Made by a program: the position numbers and the translations under genes | Assembly (NCBI GenBank): GCA_036274645.1 | Contig: DASUFH010000323.1 | Coordinates: 1-9,926, forward strand | Length of the DNA stretch: 9,926 bases | From: DASUFH01 sp036274645 | GTDB taxonomy: Bacteria > Acidobacteriota > Terriglobia > 20CM-2-55-15 | Direction: 5' to 3' | Shown: positions 7,034-9,926 of the stretch, piece after piece | Layout: every line of letters starts with the position of its first letter | Numbering within the stretch: the first letter of the stretch is position 1 | The notes under the pieces: generated by a model | The model's database searches: none | What the model was told of the DNA's origin: nothing | What the model saw: the letters and a program-made list of their open reading frames with translations, nothing else

Positions 7034-8572
7034 TCAGGCGGTCATGATCGCGGTAACCGTCGTCCGGTAAGCCACCTGCTCATAGGCCTCGATCATGCCT
7101 TCAATCGGGACAACCGTGGTGGCCAGGCTCTTCGAATCGAACTGTTTCCTGTCGAGCATCTCGACGTAGCGGGGGATGTCCCGCATCGGATTCGAGCCAC
7201 CCGCCTGGCCCGCGTGATGGGTCCGGCCGCCGATGGCGAAGAGAGCCGCCGACAGCGTGATATTGCCGCGCGGCAGGCTCGTGGTCACGATGTGCCCGCC
7301 GGCGGAACACATCTGGTAGGCCTGCTGGAGCGCCAGAATTCCGGTTGGATCCGGGCTGGGTTCCAGCCTGGGCGTAACGGCGTCCGCTCCGGCCGCCTCG
7401 ATGACAAAGTCCGGGCCCGCGCCTCCCAGCAGGTTCCCGAGCGCGCCGGCCGATTCCCGGCCGCCGGACCACAGCCGGTTGTTCGGCCCTTTGGAGAGGT
7501 CCCGAACGAGCTGGATGACGTTTCCGTCGTTATTGGGATCGATCGCATGGGTGGCGCCGACCTTCAGCGCCAATTCGCGGCGCGCCCGGATGGGATCGAT
7601 GGCAATGATGGTGGATGCTCCGGCGATCCGCGCGCCCTGTATGGCGCTCAACCCCAGAGGACCACATCCCACAACCGCCACCGTGGACGCCGGCTGCACG
7701 AGGGCCAGATTCGGAGAGGTTGTCGCGCCAAGGCCCGCCACGGCCACGCAGCTGCAGACCATACCGAGGTCCGCCGCCGTGGCCTTCGTGAAGATGGGCA
7801 CGACCCACTCTTCGTTGGTCACCATCAGTTCGGCCAGTCCTCCGATGAGAGAGTTGGCGAAAACGGGCGTGCCGTCGCTCATATCCGCGATGGGAAACAG
7901 GTCCGTCTGGTACATCAGGAACTGGCACATGTCGGACCGGCCACGCAGGCACTGATAGCAGGAGCCGCACTGGGGTGTGCCGGACACGCACACGCGATCG
8001 CCGACCTGTACGCGACGGACATCGGGTCCAACCGCTTCCACAATGCCGACTCCGCCATGTCCCTGGATCAGCGCGCGCCCTCCGCCGCCAAACCCGCCGC
8101 CCCCGCCGCGGGCGCCCGCCTGACCGGCGCCGGGACCGCCCCTGCCCGCTCCAGCCGGCGCTCCGCCCTGCCCTGCGGCGACAAATCCCCGAGCGCCGGC
8201 TCCGGCGCCTCCCGGCCCGAGTCCGCGGCCACCCGGCGCCTGTCCTCCTCGTGGCGCGCCGGCGCCTCCGGGACCGCCGGCGTTCCCCTGCAGACCCAGC
8301 ACGGATCCGACATTCGAGTAGCAGAGGTTCGTGGCCTCCGTGCGGACGACGAGCTGACGGCCGGTCACCGGACGCAGCGTCAATTCCTGCAGGGTCGTGC
8401 GATTCGTTCCGCCTCCGCGCGTCACCCAGCCGCGGAAACGGCGCGCCGTCACCACGGCCGGCGCCTGACCCGCAATCGGCGCGCTTTTGGAAACCAGGGC
8501 CGCGCTACCGGCTGCGACAACTCCGGTGGTCAACAGTCCCCGGCGCGAAATCATCCCGTTCTTCGTATCCAT
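7034..8572 (-). CDS. Tat-exported zinc-dependent alcohol dehydrogenase-like (MDR) protein with Gly-rich insertion
   Basis: This 512-aa member of the medium-chain dehydrogenase family is longer than the usual 340-380. The N-terminus has a twin-arginine signal SRRGLL (9-14) followed by a hydrophobic stretch and an Ala-rich cleavage region, so it should be exported folded. Residues 42-95 begin the catalytic domain, with ATNLCYSN (80-87) in the place of the zinc ligand motif. Residues 98-166 are a Gly/Ala/Pro/Arg/Gln low-complexity insertion. The GH(E) motif follows as GHGGVG (171-176), where Gly replaces the usual Glu. The structural zinc cysteines are C202, C205, C208 and C216. The Rossmann motif is VGCGPLG (301-307), with D326 after strand 2 favouring NAD. 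C273 or C275 would be the third catalytic zinc ligand. AAGGAG lies eight bases before the ATG. Export of an NAD enzyme is odd: it may carry its cofactor out, or bind something else. The substrate is unknown. Confidence 0.88.
   Translation of the reverse strand: MDTKNGMISRRGLLTTGVVAAGSAALVSKSAPIAGQAPAVVTARRFRGWVTRGGGTNRTTLQELTLRPVTGRQLVVRTEATNLCYSNVGSVLGLQGNAGGPGGAGAPRGGQAPGGRGLGPGGAGAGARGFVAAGQGGAPAGAGRGGPGAGQAGARGGGGGFGGGGRALIQGHGGVGIVEAVGPDVRRVQVGDRVCVSGTPQCGSCYQCLRGRSDMCQFLMYQTDLFPIADMSDGTPVFANSLIGGLAELMVTNEEWVVPIFTKATAADLGMVCSCVAVAGLGATTSPNLALVQPASTVAVVGCGPLGLSAIQGARIAGASTIIAIDPIRARRELALKVGATHAIDPNNDGNVIQLVRDLSKGPNNRLWSGGRESAGALGNLLGGAGPDFVIEAAGADAVTPRLEPSPDPTGILALQQAYQMCSAGGHIVTTSLPRGNITLSAALFAIGGRTHHAGQAGGSNPMRDIPRYVEMLDRKQFDSKSLATTVVPIEGMIEAYEQVAYRTTVTAIMTA
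8075..8281 (-). other. Sequence encoding the low-complexity Gly/Ala/Pro/Arg insertion
   Basis: This part of the dehydrogenase gene encodes residues 98-166, almost entirely Gly, Ala, Pro, Arg and Gln, with runs such as GGGGGFGGGG (156-165). It separates the catalytic cysteine C84 from H172 by 88 residues, where classical alcohol dehydrogenases have about 21. The DNA is extremely GC-rich with imperfect short repeats of ggc/gcc codons. Flanking regions on both sides keep normal family sequence, so it is an in-frame insertion and not a frameshift. Confidence 0.8.
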
Positions 8573-8623
8573 GATTGAGTCTCCTTGATGGATCGACGCA
8601 GCGCGCCGTTTGAAAGTGTGCTG

Positions 8624-8652
8624 AGCATAGACAAAGGATGGGCGAAACGCAA
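8624..8652 (-). promoter_or_regulatory. Weak candidate promoter of the dehydrogenase gene
   Basis: On the minus strand TTGCGT (8652-8647) and TATGCT (8629-8624) are 17 bp apart, in the 162-bp gap upstream of the dehydrogenase. The match to the consensus is three and four of six bases. Position and spacing are suitable, but the boxes are poor. Confidence 0.25.
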
Positions 8653-8734
8653 ACGAAGGGTCGCGAGCCGCACCGAGGAATTTGAGCCGGTCTGACCTGT
8701 CAGGAGGCTCTTCTGGAGGTGGCGCCAGGCTCGA

Positions 8735-9926
8735 CTAGGCGAAGAGATCATCCATCCAATGGATTCGCTTCCGGCCCGCGCCGGAAAACGCCATTTCGAT
8801 CGGAATATCGACAACCGTGTCGTCCGAAGCCGACACGTCAAGCTTTCGAGCGCCGCCGGTCAGATATTCGCTCATCAACCCGCTTTCGGTATGTTCATAG
8901 CCGAGCGCATGCCCGACCTCGTGAGCCAGGACCGTCAGAAGATCCATCCTGCCGTAAGCGTCGCTATTCGGCCGGGCCGCAAGTCCGGACTCCGTTTTGA
9001 CGTACTCGGAGCTGTCCAGCGGAGTCGCATCCACGAACCAGCCATAACCCGCCGCATCCAGGTCGAGGATGATTGCCGTATCGCTGGTCAGCGCCAGGAT
9101 GCCATCGGGAAGATCCGCCACGGTCAGTGTGATCGCCTTGCCGACAGATCCCATGGCCACACCCGACGACGCCCACAGCTCAACGGCCGCCATCAACAGA
9201 GGCGTGGCTTCTTCCACCCGTAGAGACGTCTGCTCCGTGGACTCCAGGCTCGTCGTCGCCGCCATCAAAGCCCGGTCATCATTCAGGATCGTGATGAAGC
9301 CGGTACCGAGCGCAATCGTTGCGCTCGAAGGCGCGGACAGCGTCACCTGGAAGATTTCGTCGGCCTCCAGCGTACGATCGCCGTTCACCTGCACACTGAT
9401 GGTCTGACTGGTCTGGCCCGGCGCAAACGTGAGCGTCCCGGACGTCGCGACGTAATCTTCACTGGCCAGGGCCGTCAGATCCGCCGTCGCATAGGCAACC
9501 GTTACAACTGAAGTCGAGACAGCCGACAGAGTTACCGTCAGACTGACAGTCTTCTTGCCACCGTTGCCTTCCGTGGTCGATGCGCTCGAAATCGACAGCG
9601 TCGGCAGCGTGTCATTGTCTGCAATCGTTCCGGTGGCCGCGCCCAGCGCGCCGACGGTGTAGCCGCTTCCCGCCGCCAGGGTGAGCGTCACATTTTCGGT
9701 ACCCTCCACCGCGCTGTCATCCACGGGCGTCAGCGTAATCGTCGCGCTCGTCACCCCCGCCGCCAGCGTGATCGTCGAGCCGTTCGCGGCCAGGGTTCCG
9801 TTGCCTGCCGTCAGTGTGTAGTCTGTCGTCAGCGTCGCTGTGCCGGTCCACGTCAGGTTGATCGTGATCGCCGTGGTGGTCGTCACGGACCGCGTGATCG
9901 TGAACACGATCGGATCGCTCGCCGTC
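8735..9926 (-). CDS. Large secreted/surface protein with Calx-beta domains and C-terminal metzincin-like domain (5' end outside window)
   Basis: Only the last 396 codons are present; the frame is open through the right edge, so the true start lies beyond 9926. Numbered from the first full codon, residues 1-105 are a Calx-beta domain (FTITRS, GTATLTTDYT, VEGTENVTLTL, closing ADND). Residues 107-217 are a second one (TLSISSAS, SEDYVATSGTLTFAPG, ILNDD). Such domains bind calcium and are common in bacterial adhesins. A spacer and a region with YGWFVDATPLDSSEY (294-308) precede MDLLTVLAHEVGHALGYEH, which holds the zinc motif HExxHxxGxxH (H335, E336, H339, H345; bases 8891-8923). A Met six residues after the last His (M351, GLMSEYL) suits a Met-turn. 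The zinc site looks intact, so proteolysis is possible, but in this kind of architecture it is unproven. The gene ends 162 bp before the dehydrogenase gene. Confidence 0.85.
   Translation of the reverse strand, partial: TASDPIVFTITRSVTTTTAITINLTWTGTATLTTDYTLTAGNGTLAANGSTITLAAGVTSATITLTPVDDSAVEGTENVTLTLAAGSGYTVGALGAATGTIADNDTLPTLSISSASTTEGNGGKKTVSLTVTLSAVSTSVVTVAYATADLTALASEDYVATSGTLTFAPGQTSQTISVQVNGDRTLEADEIFQVTLSAPSSATIALGTGFITILNDDRALMAATTSLESTEQTSLRVEEATPLLMAAVELWASSGVAMGSVGKAITLTVADLPDGILALTSDTAIILDLDAAGYGWFVDATPLDSSEYVKTESGLAARPNSDAYGRMDLLTVLAHEVGHALGYEHTESGLMSEYLTGGARKLDVSASDDTVVDIPIEMAFSGAGRKRIHWMDDLFA

Noticed and set aside
6980..8578. A 532-codon plus-strand open frame
   Set aside because: It is antisense to the dehydrogenase gene. 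The composition is Arg/Gly/His-rich and lacks recognisable motifs, whereas the minus strand carries Tat, zinc and Rossmann motifs.
8551..8841. A 96-codon minus-strand open frame bridging the dehydrogenase start and the Calx-beta gene end
   Set aside because: It overlaps two well-supported genes in another frame, is Arg/Ser/Leu-rich, and has no family features.

Overview
The window is GC-rich chromosomal DNA from a Gram-negative bacterium. This is supported by a periplasmic SurA_N/thioredoxin fusion, a MacA/HlyD-type adaptor with MacB-type permeases, a Tat-exported dehydrogenase and a Calx-beta surface protein. The combination, especially the Tat-tagged Gly-rich dehydrogenase, the paired MacB-like permeases and the dispersed palindromic repeats, would fit Acidobacteriota. 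That is an inference from style; no marker gene is present to settle it.

Layout. Positions 1-34 are the tail of a dispersed repeat whose other copy lies at 6416-6449. A tRNA-Gln(CTG) follows at 105-175 with a well-spaced promoter, then a small plus-strand membrane protein (291-551). All the remaining protein genes are on the minus strand.

The core is a compact five-gene operon read from about 6085 down to 605: permease A, permease B, HlyD/MacA-like adaptor, MacB/LolD-like ATPase, and a SurA_N-DsbA-like thiol oxidoreductase. The genes overlap by 4 nt (GTGA, ATGA) or are separated by 7-37 nt. A promoter with a 17-bp spacer predicts an mRNA with a leader of only a few nucleotides. The first four products would form a tripartite-type exporter or a lipoprotein/peptide-handling ABC system with two different permease subunits. 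The fifth is a periplasmic folding factor that probably serves the same substrate or the complex itself.

Upstream of the operon is a 447-bp gap that holds a MITE-like element (about 6121-6470) with imperfect terminal inverted repeats and nested palindromes. Next come a secreted DUF3465 protein (6527-6952) and a Tat-dependent zinc alcohol-dehydrogenase-like protein (7034-8572) whose catalytic domain carries a roughly 70-residue Gly/Ala/Pro/Arg-rich insertion. The right edge holds the 3' end of a large secreted protein with two Calx-beta domains and a C-terminal metzincin-like HExxHxxGxxH domain (8735-9926, open at the window edge).

The most unusual items are the low-complexity insertion in the dehydrogenase, the oxidoreductase fusion at the end of the exporter operon, and the palindromic element that abuts the operon promoter. 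No phage, CRISPR, toxin-antitoxin or defence system was found.
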